From contig WTPW01000152.1 in the NCBI GenBank assembly GCA_009809945.1, positions 200,513 to 264,512 of the forward strand: a DNA stretch of 64,000 nt, given 5' to 3'. Each line of letters starts with the position of its first letter. Position 1 is the stretch's first letter. Source of the DNA: Gigaspora margarita (taxonomy: Eukaryota; Glomeromycota; Glomeromycetes; Diversisporales; Gigasporaceae). The notes below the pieces were generated by a model. The model searched no databases, was not told where the DNA came from, and saw only the letters and a program-made list of their open reading frames with translations. The translations under genes were made by a program, and so were the position numbers. Below are positions 55,402 to 64,000 of this stretch, one piece after another.

Positions 55402-56304
55402 TTATCCATGAATAGTAAATAAATTGACCAGCCATTGTCTAAAGCCATTACGATACCACCATAAGTTTATTAAGCTTTGGTGACTGAGAAATTGTATTGG
55501 TAGCTCAGTTAATCCCAATAAATTTGCAACGAATTGAACACAATGGCTTTGAATTGAGTACACGGACTGTAGTCCAGAAAGGATGATTAAAGAGGCAGAC
55601 CCTACAATTCCAACTGACCAGATAAAATATCCGCGCATTGCAATCAATCCAACGAGTGAAACTAAAAGTACTGCTGTATATACGATGATAAGAAACCATC
55701 CAACGGCGGGTTCGAACGGAACACAAATGTTATAGGTAGCTGAACTCCAATCAGTTATAATTATTCCACATGTAATACGTTCATAGGATGTATCAATATT
55801 TTTCGTAAAAGTTGTGAAGCACATATCATCACCAATAACATCAAATAGATCCCACCATCTATATGCACGAATTAAACCTATTGTCATTGCTAGTAAATCA
55901 ACAAATAATGCTAAGGATCTCAATAAATCGTCAGCTCGGCGATATTTCCTAAGTGATTTTGAAATATTCACTGTTGAATGTGTGTATTCTGACATTGTTG
56001 AATGCATGTACTCGGGGTTCTTCCCAAGAATCACTTGAAAGAGCGTTTTCCATCTTTGTATAAATCCTTTATTTCCATCTTCAAAGGTAAGTTTAATAAT
56101 ATTGGACCCAATTCCCAAAGGCAAGCTGAAGGGCATATTATTTGCTATTGACATTCGACCTGGCGTTGCTACAATTACACGCCATAAGAATAATGTCCCA
56201 CTAAGAAGAGACCATAATGCTGCAAAAGGACCAAACTTGTTCCATTTAGGTGTAGGATACAAAATAAGCATATTTAAAACTAGTGAAGTACCGGCTATTC
56301 CCAT
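55402..56304 (-). CDS. Multi-pass membrane protein, unknown function (300 aa)
   Basis: One uninterrupted frame from the ATG at 56304. Hydrophobic segments lie at about 24-46, 126-147, 200-222 and 226-246, with a weaker one at 4-16, giving a four- or five-pass protein. The 50-120 stretch is polar with a Ser/Thr-rich loop (YMHSTMSEYTHSTVN) and a cluster KSLRKYRRADD before the second segment. Cysteines at 162, 179 and 194 lie in the loop between segments 2 and 3 and could form disulfides. No family is recognised. The start is doubtful: another frame from 56369 opens MCDYAPFEGFVLVPSKES and ends just past 56304, so a one-base assembly error or a small intron may hide the real N-terminus. It is a likely host gene. 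Confidence 0.7.
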   Translation of the reverse strand: MGIAGTSLVLNMLILYPTPKWNKFGPFAALWSLLSGTLFLWRVIVATPGRMSIANNMPFSLPLGIGSNIIKLTFEDGNKGFIQRWKTLFQVILGKNPEYMHSTMSEYTHSTVNISKSLRKYRRADDLLRSLALFVDLLAMTIGLIRAYRWWDLFDVIGDDMCFTTFTKNIDTSYERITCGIIITDWSSATYNICVPFEPAVGWFLIIVYTAVLLVSLVGLIAMRGYFIWSVGIVGSASLIILSGLQSVYSIQSHCVQFVANLLGLTELPIQFLSHQSLINLWWYRNGFRQWLVNLFTIHG

Positions 56305-56661
56305 GGTGTCAGCTGACTTTCTTTCGAAGGCACTAATACAAAACCTTCAAATGGGGCATAATCACACATTGTGGCTAGTTAATCGATGATTTATTTTCTT
56401 TGAATTGTGTGAAATTGTTTTGAAAGAATTATTTTCATTAAGTAGGCAAAGTGCAATAAAGATAAATAATTATCTTAGAGTAGGTAACTTTTCTCAAAAT
56501 TACTAAATATATGTTGTGCAATAACAAAGTATTCCAAACAAACTAGATCAAATATAGTATTGGTGACACCTTCAGTAACGCCAACAAAGTTTCTAGAAAC
56601 GCATGTGATGTGACTAATTTGTGGATCGTTTTCTTTTAATGACAAATTAGACCACATACAT

Positions 56662-56673
56662 ACGCACGTACGT
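56662..56673. promoter_or_regulatory. ACGCACGTACGT motif upstream of membrane-protein gene
   Basis: Lies about 360 bp upstream of the ATG at 56304. It belongs to a set of ACGTACGT tracts scattered over the window (see findings). A regulatory role is a guess. Confidence 0.3.
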
Positions 56674-57770
56674 ATATGAACATTTGTTTTGGAAACTTTG
56701 CTGGCGTCCTGATAACCTTGCCAAAGGTGTCATCTATAATTGTGCAAATAAATTTATTATAAAGATTGATTAATATTAACATGTCAAATTCTTGGATGTA
56801 CCGGACATGCTAATGATAATTATAGACAGTAAATACTTCCATTAAGATAAAAACGAAACAAAATGAAATTCTGGCTATCAATGGGCCTCGAAAATATAAT
56901 CGCGTTTATTTTGTTCGTCAAAAATTTTGTGATTTGATTGGTTAGTTATATCGATTAATCTTGTTATGTACGGTCTGTTCATTGGCGTAATACCATGTGA
57001 TAAGACAACTCTTAAGATGAAATTTGGAAATTTTTGATACATTATTTAATAAATAATATGTAATAATTTGCTATTGAAACCAAAAAGAATAACTTCAAAT
57101 ATTTTGTTATATGTAGCAAAAGTTTGAAGTGTCTCTTTAGATTAATAATATATAATATCAAAAACAATTTTGTATAACACATGGAAATTAATTTATCAAA
57201 AATAGAGTAAAATATATAAAATATAGATTATAGATACATTAAACAAAATAAAAAATTTTTTGCATTTAATTGAATGTTTATTCTTTTTTTTGTATTAAAA
57301 TGTGATTTTGTTAATAGTTTTATTTATTAACTATCACACAATAGGCTAATTTTCTTTATAGCACACTAGTAATTCTTTACATATCAGTTAGACAAAATGT
57401 TATACATAAATTTTTTATTATATAAATTATATTAAATACATATAAAATTACTATTTAAAGATACTTTAGACTTACAAATTAATTTATTATTAAATTTTGA
57501 GATTAAGCATATAAAAAATAGCAGAATAAAATTTCCTGGAACAACTTTTTAAACTTTTATAAAGATTGTAGATTTTTCTAATAAGATTTTAAAAAAGGGA
57601 AAATTTATTAAATATGAAACTGTATCTTTATATAAAATTTTATACTAAAAAAAGCTTATATAAATAATATAATAGGTTTTTTAATAAAAAAATAAGGTTG
57701 TTTAACAATTGCTTATACCAAATTTTTAAAATACTCAACTAAAAACACTTTATTACTCAAAGCTATTCAA
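56674..57770. other. AT-rich intergenic DNA, no gene
   Basis: No frame, repeat or RNA was recognised in about 1.1 kb. A 60-aa minus-strand frame at 56475-56657 just left of this stretch could be an upstream exon of the membrane-protein gene, but no splice pair joining them in frame was found. Confidence 0.5.
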
Positions 57771-57779
57771 AATCTCTTT

Positions 57780-58440
57780 ATTACTTTTCTTTATTTCTTT
57801 CTCTTGAAAAATCTATATAGATATTTTTATGCTATCTAATACATCGCCATACTAATAACAGTTGCCAAGATTATTTATTGCAGCTGAATTTCTCATATCA
57901 GCTGCTTTTTTATAATAAAAAAAAAAGCCATATTCATACCCTTTTTGACAAATATACCAAATTCATAACAGCATCCAAGATTATTTATCACAGTAGAATG
58001 TCCCATTTCAGTAGAGCTTTTTGATAATGAGAAAAATGCTTTATATTCATCTTTTTCGACTCCTATGGAATGTTCATAACAATATCCAAGATAATTTTAG
58101 CATCAGCAACCCCATTTCAGCTGACTTTTGAAAATGAATGAATGCCTTATATTTATTGTCGTGGCTGAAGTTGGAAATTTTAAATATTTTAATATGAAAT
58201 TTTCAAAAAATTTTTGAGCCTTTTGTTAGGGAGCTTTTTTATAGGGTTAGGTGAGGTTTAGGGTTAGTTTTAATAATAAAATAGTATAAATGGATTTTGG
58301 TAGGACATATATTTTTAAATCAAGGTCCCTAATTTCCTTCTTCAGCCATTTCCAGCTTCAGCCATTTCCAGCTCCAGCCGCGGCATTTATTCTTCTCAAC
58401 TTCAATTCCATTTATATAAGAAGTCCTATGAATATAATTT
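57780..58440 (-). pseudogene. Sel1-repeat pseudogene, split by a MITE
   Basis: The minus strand carries about four decayed Sel1 units across frames: YINGIEVEKNK (58430-58390) resuming after the MITE as YKAFIHFQKSAEMG; YEHSIGVEKDEYKAFFSL; NNLGCCYEFGIFVKKG; then a weak fourth unit. Stops and shifts abound. It probably descends from a kinase-Sel1 gene like that at 49031-51620. The MITE at 58158-58384 lies between EKNK and YKAF of one unit. Confidence 0.7.
58158..58384. mobile_element. TIR MITE, 227 bp, TSD ATTTATT
   Basis: GTCGTGGCTGAAGTTGGAAA at the left and TTTCCAGCTCCAGCCGCGGC at the right are inverted ends; the right side carries an extra tandem copy of CTTCAGCCATTTCCAG. ATTTATT flanks it (58151-58157, 58385-58391). 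The core contains TAGGGTTAGGTGAGGTTTAGGGTTAG. It interrupts the Sel1 pseudogene. Confidence 0.85.
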
Positions 58441-59470
58441 CATTAGCATAGATCATGTTTGCATCTATTGTTTTTAAAATCTCCAATAACATTTTTAACA
58501 GAATTACTTTTTGTTTCCTATAGAATTAAAATTTTATTACTAAATTTAGACATAATTTAATAGTTTGTTTATAAATATCATACCATTGTTTTCAAAATTC
58601 TTTACAATTTAATACAACAAAGTTAAAAGAATAAGAGCATTATACTGTTCAATTTAACATTTTAAAAAATGGGTTGCAATATTTACGTTTCAATATGTCA
58701 CCTCTTAGTTAAGCATGAAACAATTAATGCATTGGTATTCATTAGTGTTTCTTTTGTGTAAACACTGTGACAAACCATATGAGAAAGCGATACTCCTTAT
58801 ATGGATAATGTAGTTCCAGTCGTAAACTTTTTTAATAATCACGCATCATATAAAAATTAGTGCTAGCCATTAATAACGCATGTAACTAACACTACTCAAT
58901 TATTCTAAAGTTATAGACGGATATTATAGTACTGTTAGTAGCGCAGAACTTTATAAGGTGACTCAAAAGTTAAGAACTGATGCGATTTATTGAAATAAAT
59001 GAAGAGATTAAGCTATTTCTATATTTCTTTTCTTTATTAAGCATATCCTTTTACTTTCATATTTTAATTCAACTAATTAAATGACACAAAAAGTATCGTG
59101 CTATCAGTATTATTCTTGTGTAAGTTGAAGTCACAAATATTAATTGTTGCTTCCAAAGAACGGAAGAATAACACGTGAACATACATAACACGTAATTTAT
59201 ACGTACGTACGTACTTAATAAAATGTGCTATCTAGTCACTGAAACCTTTCTTGCATCATAATTTACTTTCTATTTAAATCAAAAAAAATAAAACAATATT
59301 AAACGGAATTACTTAAATCTCTGAAACTTTTAATTAAATTTTTAGTTTGTTATCAGACATATTAGAATGATTCCGAAAGAATATTTGGCTGGTTATTTTT
59401 ACAACTACGAATAGAAATAGAAAGGATGAAAAAAATCACTCATTGTTATCAAAAATCTGCATATATGAAT
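58441..59470. other. Intergenic, no gene
   Basis: AT-rich. Contains ATACGTACGTACGTACTT near 59200, similar to motifs near other genes. No frame supported. Confidence 0.5.
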
Positions 59471-59475
59471 AATTT

Positions 59476-59640
59476 TAATGGAATCTATTATGTTGGTTAT
59501 TGCTATTATTTAGGTTGAACCGGATAAGCATAAAGCATTTGAATATTTTTTTTAAAATCAGCTGAAGCCGTTAATTTTATGGGAATTTTTAAACGTTTTT
59601 TTGTTACTATTACAGAATTGGTATGACAAAATATTATGAA
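59476..59640 (+). pseudogene. Single Sel1-repeat relic
   Basis: Reads NGIYYVGYCYYLG, then after one frame change VEPDKHKAFEYFFKSAEAVNF, a recognisable Sel1 unit, followed by degraded sequence and GTAAG-type donor-like sites. It lies on the opposite strand from the 57780-58440 relic, so the two are separate fragments. Confidence 0.55.
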
Positions 59641-59649
59641 AGGTTCTTT

Positions 59650-60165
59650 GAATGGTCAGGTAAGTAAGTGTTTATTTATTAAAAAGTTTTATTTTAAAAT
59701 CAAAATTCTCAAAACTATTTAATCTCTACGGAGTAACAACATTTATTAAGTATTTAAAATAAGTTATTCATGTTTATGAATATTTATTATTTAATTACAG
59801 TCGCATCAATTTAATAGGTCAATATCAAAAACATTTATCAAGCCTAGACGTTAATGAATAATTATTGTTTAATTTCACTTTCATTTTTTTTCACATTATT
59901 TTAGTTCGTGGATATAAATTTAATTTACTAAATTAAGTATTTAAAACAAGCTGTAGTATTTAAACTCATGAAAATTTCTATTTATTTTATTTTAGAAAGT
60001 AAATATAAATAAAATTCTTTATCCTTCGTCCATCTACTGTATCAATTATAAAGATTTCGAATCTATAAAAAAATTGTTTTTAAAAAAAATTTAAAGTTAA
60101 ATTTTTAGATGCATAAAATTTAAGAGTTTTACTAAAACGCACCTATGGTGTTTTACACCATGTTA
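59650..60165. other. AT-rich DNA, no gene
   Basis: TTATTAAGTATTTAAAATAAG and TTACTAAATTAAGTATTTAAAACAAG near 59735 and 59925 form a loose duplicate. Nothing else. Confidence 0.4.
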
Positions 60166-60172
60166 CACTGGG

Positions 60173-60360
60173 GTGTGCGGCGCACTATGTAAATCAAAAT
60201 TATGTATGGTATCATAGTGAAGTCTATTATGACAGATTTTTAAGTGATTGTCGATTGATAAACTATAAACTAATATACGTAATGATCGATAAGTATTTTT
60301 ATATATAAAACTTATATATAAAGCTAGGTCACACTTTTTTAGATGCACCGACTGCAATTT
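60173..60360. mobile_element. End fragment of the 32232 fold-back family
   Basis: GGGGTGTGCGGCGCACTATG, TAAATCAAAATTATGTATGG, TATCATA follows the terminus of the element at 32247-32290 (GGGGTGCGCTGTGGCCTATG, TAAATCAAAACTATATGTAG, TATCATA) with drift, then TATATAAAACTT and TATATAAAG. The second end is not found, so this is a partial or strongly diverged copy. Confidence 0.55.
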
Positions 60361-60614
60361 TTCTTTTCTGCCGGAAATTTCAATATAAATCGACTCTTTC
60401 TTATTACGACTAAAAAGTTATAGAATCTTTTTTTAAAAAATATTTATGGGAAAAATTTTTTTTTCTCAAAACGATTTTAATTTTATACTTTATTTGGTTT
60501 GCTGAGCGAATTTTTAAATGAATTGGTAAATTTTTCCTTTATTAAAATGCAAATTTCGTTCTATAGTTCAGTTCTTTAGCCGTTAAAGCTGTGCATCTAA
60601 TTAAATCCAGAAAC

Positions 60615-61734
60615 ATGGGTATATATAGGTCAAATAAACAGCGATTTCACTTAAAAAATGCACGTTTTAAAAAACATCAAAAAAGGCTCAAAGAAAAGGC
60701 AATTGAAGAGACATTGGCAAAAATCGATGGGGTATTGGTATCATTTGAAGGGGTATTGACATCAATCGATGGGGTATCAGCATCAATCAAAGATGCATCT
60801 GTATCAATTGAGGAAGCATTTGTATCGATTGAAGAGGCATCTGCATCAATTGAAGAAGCATTGGTATCGATTGAAGAGTCATCCAAAGAACCACAAAGAA
60901 CTGAACTAATCTCAACTATTCGGCAATTACCTGAAGAAGAATTACCTTCAGCAAATCAACTTATCTCTACTATGCGATATCCGAAGGGTCCAAATGAAGG
61001 AAAGATAATTTCACCTTATTTACAAAAAAAGACTTACGATTATCTTTCTCAAAGCCTATACAAACCTAAATCAGATTATTACTCACTACAAAATTCAAAT
61101 TTGAAGTTAAAAAAAACGAATAATGAACTTTTTCAGAAAAATCGAAAGCTTATTAAATGAACACAATCACTAGGAGCGAAGGCTCAACATATTAAACATC
61201 AAAAATCAAAGCACATAGCCGAAATTCGTTCTTTAGTTCGACGTTCTAAGCAAATTACTAATGAAGAATTTCGTGAAAAGGTTAAAACTATCTTTAATCC
61301 TAATAAAAATTTTTACTCATCCAATACTATTTGGCTCGCCACAAATATTTTACAAGTTGGTGAAATGTCACTACGTTCTACTGTTGAATATATGCGATTA
61401 TTCTATGAATTTTTGGTGGGAGAACCACCTAGAGATTGGCTATCATCCTCTACTTTGCGCACATGGCATAAAGACATTTCAGAATTACAATTCAATGAAC
61501 AAATCTATCAAGTCAAGAATGCTCTGGCATTTGGAATAATGGTTGATGAATCAACCTGGGGACAATTAAAAAATTAAATATTATGCTATCAATATTGGGA
61601 TGAGAAAAATCAGCTGCCTAATGTAATAGTTGCACAATTGCAAAATGTTATTAAGTGTAATGCCAATACAGTGTTACAAGCGACTATTGCCTTCAATATA
61701 GTACTTGCAACACAACACACAGCGACAGGGATCT
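60615..61734 (+). pseudogene. Decayed repeat-family protein with heptad minisatellite; hAT-like DEST motif
   Basis: From the ATG at 60615 the frame runs to a TGA at 61158-61160, continues coherently for 138 codons to a TAA at 61575-61577, and again beyond. Residues about 36-95 are seven 7-aa units (EEASVSI-type) from a 21-bp minisatellite, predicted helical and acidic. Then comes a Lys-rich coiled segment, SSNTIWLATNILQVGEMSLRSTVEYM, GEPPRDWLSSSTLRTWHKDI and FGIMVDESTWGQLKN; the last resembles the DEST block of hAT-like transposases. Two in-frame stops make it a pseudogene. The 3' part is displaced by the LTR element at 61735. Family not identified. Confidence 0.65.
60726..60885. repeat. Coding minisatellite, 21-bp unit, seven copies
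   Basis: Units of GAA-GCA-TCT-GTA-TCA-ATT-GA type encode EASVSIE. Copies keep phase and vary mainly by synonymous or conservative change, so selection acted on the heptad before the frame died. Confidence 0.85.
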
Positions 61735-62203
61735 TGTAAGGGTCAGAGAAGATATGAAGCAGTGTGCAAGTGGAATATTACTTCACTAGAGCGGTTCAGT
61801 ATATATTTATCAAGGAGCAAGAGAGTATTTATTTGGCAAAGATATATTTTATTTATTTATGAGATAATATTCAAGATAGATAACTATTCCTAAACATTGG
61901 AAGGAGGAGAGGGGAATCTGAGTCTATTGTGCAGGAGAGTAGAAAACTAGGGTTTATATATCTTTTGAAAAGTAATAAAACAATAAAGTAATAAAACAAT
62001 AAAGCAAAGTAATAAAACTATAAAAACATTAAAACTATAAAACTATAATTCAATAAAGTAATAAAGTAATAAACCAATAAAGTGATAAAACAATAAAACA
62101 ATAAAACAATAAAACAATAAAACTATAAAACTATAAAACTATAAAGTAATAGGAACACTTAGAATCTTCTAGTGATTAGAATTTAGAGACCTATTCTATA
62201 ACA
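61735..62203 (-). repeat. 3' LTR, 469 bp
   Basis: TG...CA bounded (minus strand TGTTATAGAATAGG to GACCCTTACA). It holds a low-complexity ATAAAACAATAAAG array at about 61975-62145 on the plus strand. The second LTR lies outside the window. Confidence 0.75.
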
Positions 62204-64000
62204 TTTCCTTCCGCTTTAAGAACTGACTCCGTTAGTTCTCAATTCTATTAACTTATCAAAATTTTCAGTAGAAAGTCTGTTCNTATTACTTANAGTAATA
62301 AACTGTGTCTGGTACAATCGGGATAGTTCTTGAGGTTGGAGGACTTGATGTATTCGGTTGGCTCCTTTCCAGAAATTATACATTTTATANGTTCCCAAAG
62401 AGTTCTTTAAGAGTTGCCTAATCTCTTTAGAAACTTTAGAATTATTTTGAAACTCATTCAAAATAGTTNCTAAATAATAACAAGCTTCAAGTGTGCGGAC
62501 TTGTTTTTCTCTTTGACTTCCTCGAATTTCTCGGTTTAGTCAGTGGATTATTTCATTAACTTTATCCTTCCAAGAAAAAGTTAAGAGANGATTNGCTCGA
62601 AAAGGAGTATTCAATTTTTCATCCGTCAGGTCCTTGAGAATTCTGGTCATAATAGTACTTTGTTCTCTTGTCAGGTCATCTGTTTCTAGAGTTGTTTCAC
62701 TATTTTCATTAGTGGGAGGGTCTGGAAGTACTTCTGGGTTTCCTAGGATCTCTTCATTTCCTATGTTCCATTCAATATCATTATTCTCAAAGATTGTGGT
62801 TTCTTCTGGGTCTGTAGGGGAAATTTCATTTAGATTTGAAGAGTAGGCAGTTTCTAATTCTAGGAAAGAAGTATTAGTAGCATTATTTCCATTATGGTCT
62901 GTATCTTCTAATGGGATTTCCATAGAGGACAAAATTTCCATTCCATTCATTATTATGGCTCTATGTCCATTTATAATGAGACTAGTATTATATGCAACAG
63001 ATTCTAGGTTCCAACATTTAACGAATTCTGTAAGTGCTTTAAAAGTCTGGGGGCTAATAATAGGAGTTTCTATTTTAAGATTTAAAGGTTTGTTCTCTGC
63101 AGAAAAGAGAGAAAGGGAGGAGTGGTTTTAGAAATTGCGTTGTTGAAGTAAAGGGGCTATGTTTACAAAAAAAATATATATATTGTTGTACATTCAAAAG
63201 AAATAATAATAAAACTATACAATTGTTTCGCAATATCTATTATGTTCGCAACATTCATCATGTGATCAAAAATTCGTAACGTAGGTCACATGTCCAAATA
63301 TTTTCTTGCCGATCAAAAATGCCATCAAGTCAATTTTCGAGTTCCCATAGCGTTTTCGTATTAAGATAAGCTTAGTAGAAAAGATGCGCAATATCCCGAT
63401 GGATATACAGTCAAAATTTCAGCTCATAGGAGCAATATTGACTGACTTTACTTAGTGGCTAACGTTCCACGAATCTAAAATCCGATTCCTTTATATTACT
63501 TCTATTTCTAATTTTAAACAAAGGTGAGGTGGCTTAAAAAAAATTGTTTATTGTACATTGTAAATTAAGGGGCCTGGCTGTGCTTCCATCTGTTTTAAGA
63601 ATTTCACTCCGGAAATTCTAAATGACAATCATTGGTTGCCAATTTTGTTTCTCATGGTACTTAACAAGCCGATCACTATTGTAGTACTGCTTACACAGTT
63701 TATAGGCGGCATTATTTAATTTTTCCTTAACAATAAATGGTCCTATTCTTTTCTCTTCAAATTTTGCAGATCTAGAGGCTTCAATGTCCTTTCTTTGTAC
63801 CCAAACTTTATCACCAATTTCAAATTCTTCTTTCTGTATTTTGGAATCAAATCTAACCTTCTGTTTCTTTTTAGACTTAATTGTATTTTCTCTGGCATTG
63901 CTGTGGTGATAGGGTAACTCTTCAATTAATTCAAATGCTCTTTGGAGAATACTATCTTCTAGAGAGACTTCATCATCTGGTTCACCTAGGTCTATAGGAA
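61735..64000 (-). mobile_element. LTR retrotransposon fossil (Ty3/gypsy-like), 3' part
   Basis: Minus-strand element entering from the right edge. Parts in order: the integrase C-terminal region (about 63999-63600, with a GPFIV-type GPY/F block), an unassigned acidic region (about 63000-62210), a purine-rich tract just before the LTR (62204-62217) and the 3' LTR (61735-62203). It inserted into the repeat-family pseudogene. It looks broken, with several breaks and some ambiguous bases; the 5' part is outside the window. Age cannot be set from one LTR, but recognisable boundaries suggest it is not very old. Confidence 0.75.

Overview
The window is AT-rich nuclear DNA from a fungus with short GT-AG introns and very heavy repeat load. 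Abundant Sel1-repeat sequence, a helical-bundle + kinase-like + Sel1 protein, BED-finger/hAT genes, FAR1-type MULEs, Helitrons and LINEs together fit an arbuscular mycorrhizal fungus (Glomeromycotina, Rhizophagus-like). This assignment is inference from gene content; no rRNA or marker gene is present.

Only three loci look like host genes: a six-exon gene at 49031-51620 (MLKL-type helical bundle, kinase-like domain with NFS instead of DFG, Sel1 repeats), a four-pass membrane protein at 55402-56304 (minus) and a small BED-finger ORF at 29218-29589. Sel1 debris lies at 3650-4030 (inside a transposon), 57780-58440 and 59476-59640.

Layout. 1-2480: low-complexity DNA and a fold-back element. 2486-5255: two hAT-type non-autonomous elements with perfect 8-bp target duplications. 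5264-12985: an old plus-strand LINE (endonuclease, RT, RNase H) split by four non-autonomous DNA elements. 13411-19671: a 6.3-kb unit with a perfect 8-bp duplication enclosing a decayed MULE transposase. 19774-21897: an inverted-repeat element holding a 5'-truncated young copy of the same LINE family and a 416-bp assembly gap. 22857-28690: decayed hAT transposase, Helitron debris, minisatellites. 29218-35970: BED ORF, Helitrons in both orientations, fold-back MITEs and three copies of a MITE with about 9-bp duplications. 35995-41432: an essentially full-length minus-strand LINE with an intact 1157-aa ORF2, an ORF1 overlapping it by ATGA, a poly-A tail and a 14-bp duplication. 41703-48360: MITEs, Pif1/Helitron helicase debris, tandem repeats and an 800-bp TA-flanked fold-back element. 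48900-51620: the kinase-like gene. 52690-55095: a roughly 50-bp tandem array split by a 2.2-kb hAT-type element with another hAT MITE nested inside. 55402-60400: membrane protein gene, Sel1 pseudogenes, MITEs. 60615-64000: a decayed repeat-family gene cut by an LTR-retrotransposon fossil that runs off the window.

The genes do not form a pathway. The window is a record of nested transposition around a few host genes, and exact target duplications let much of the insertion order be read.
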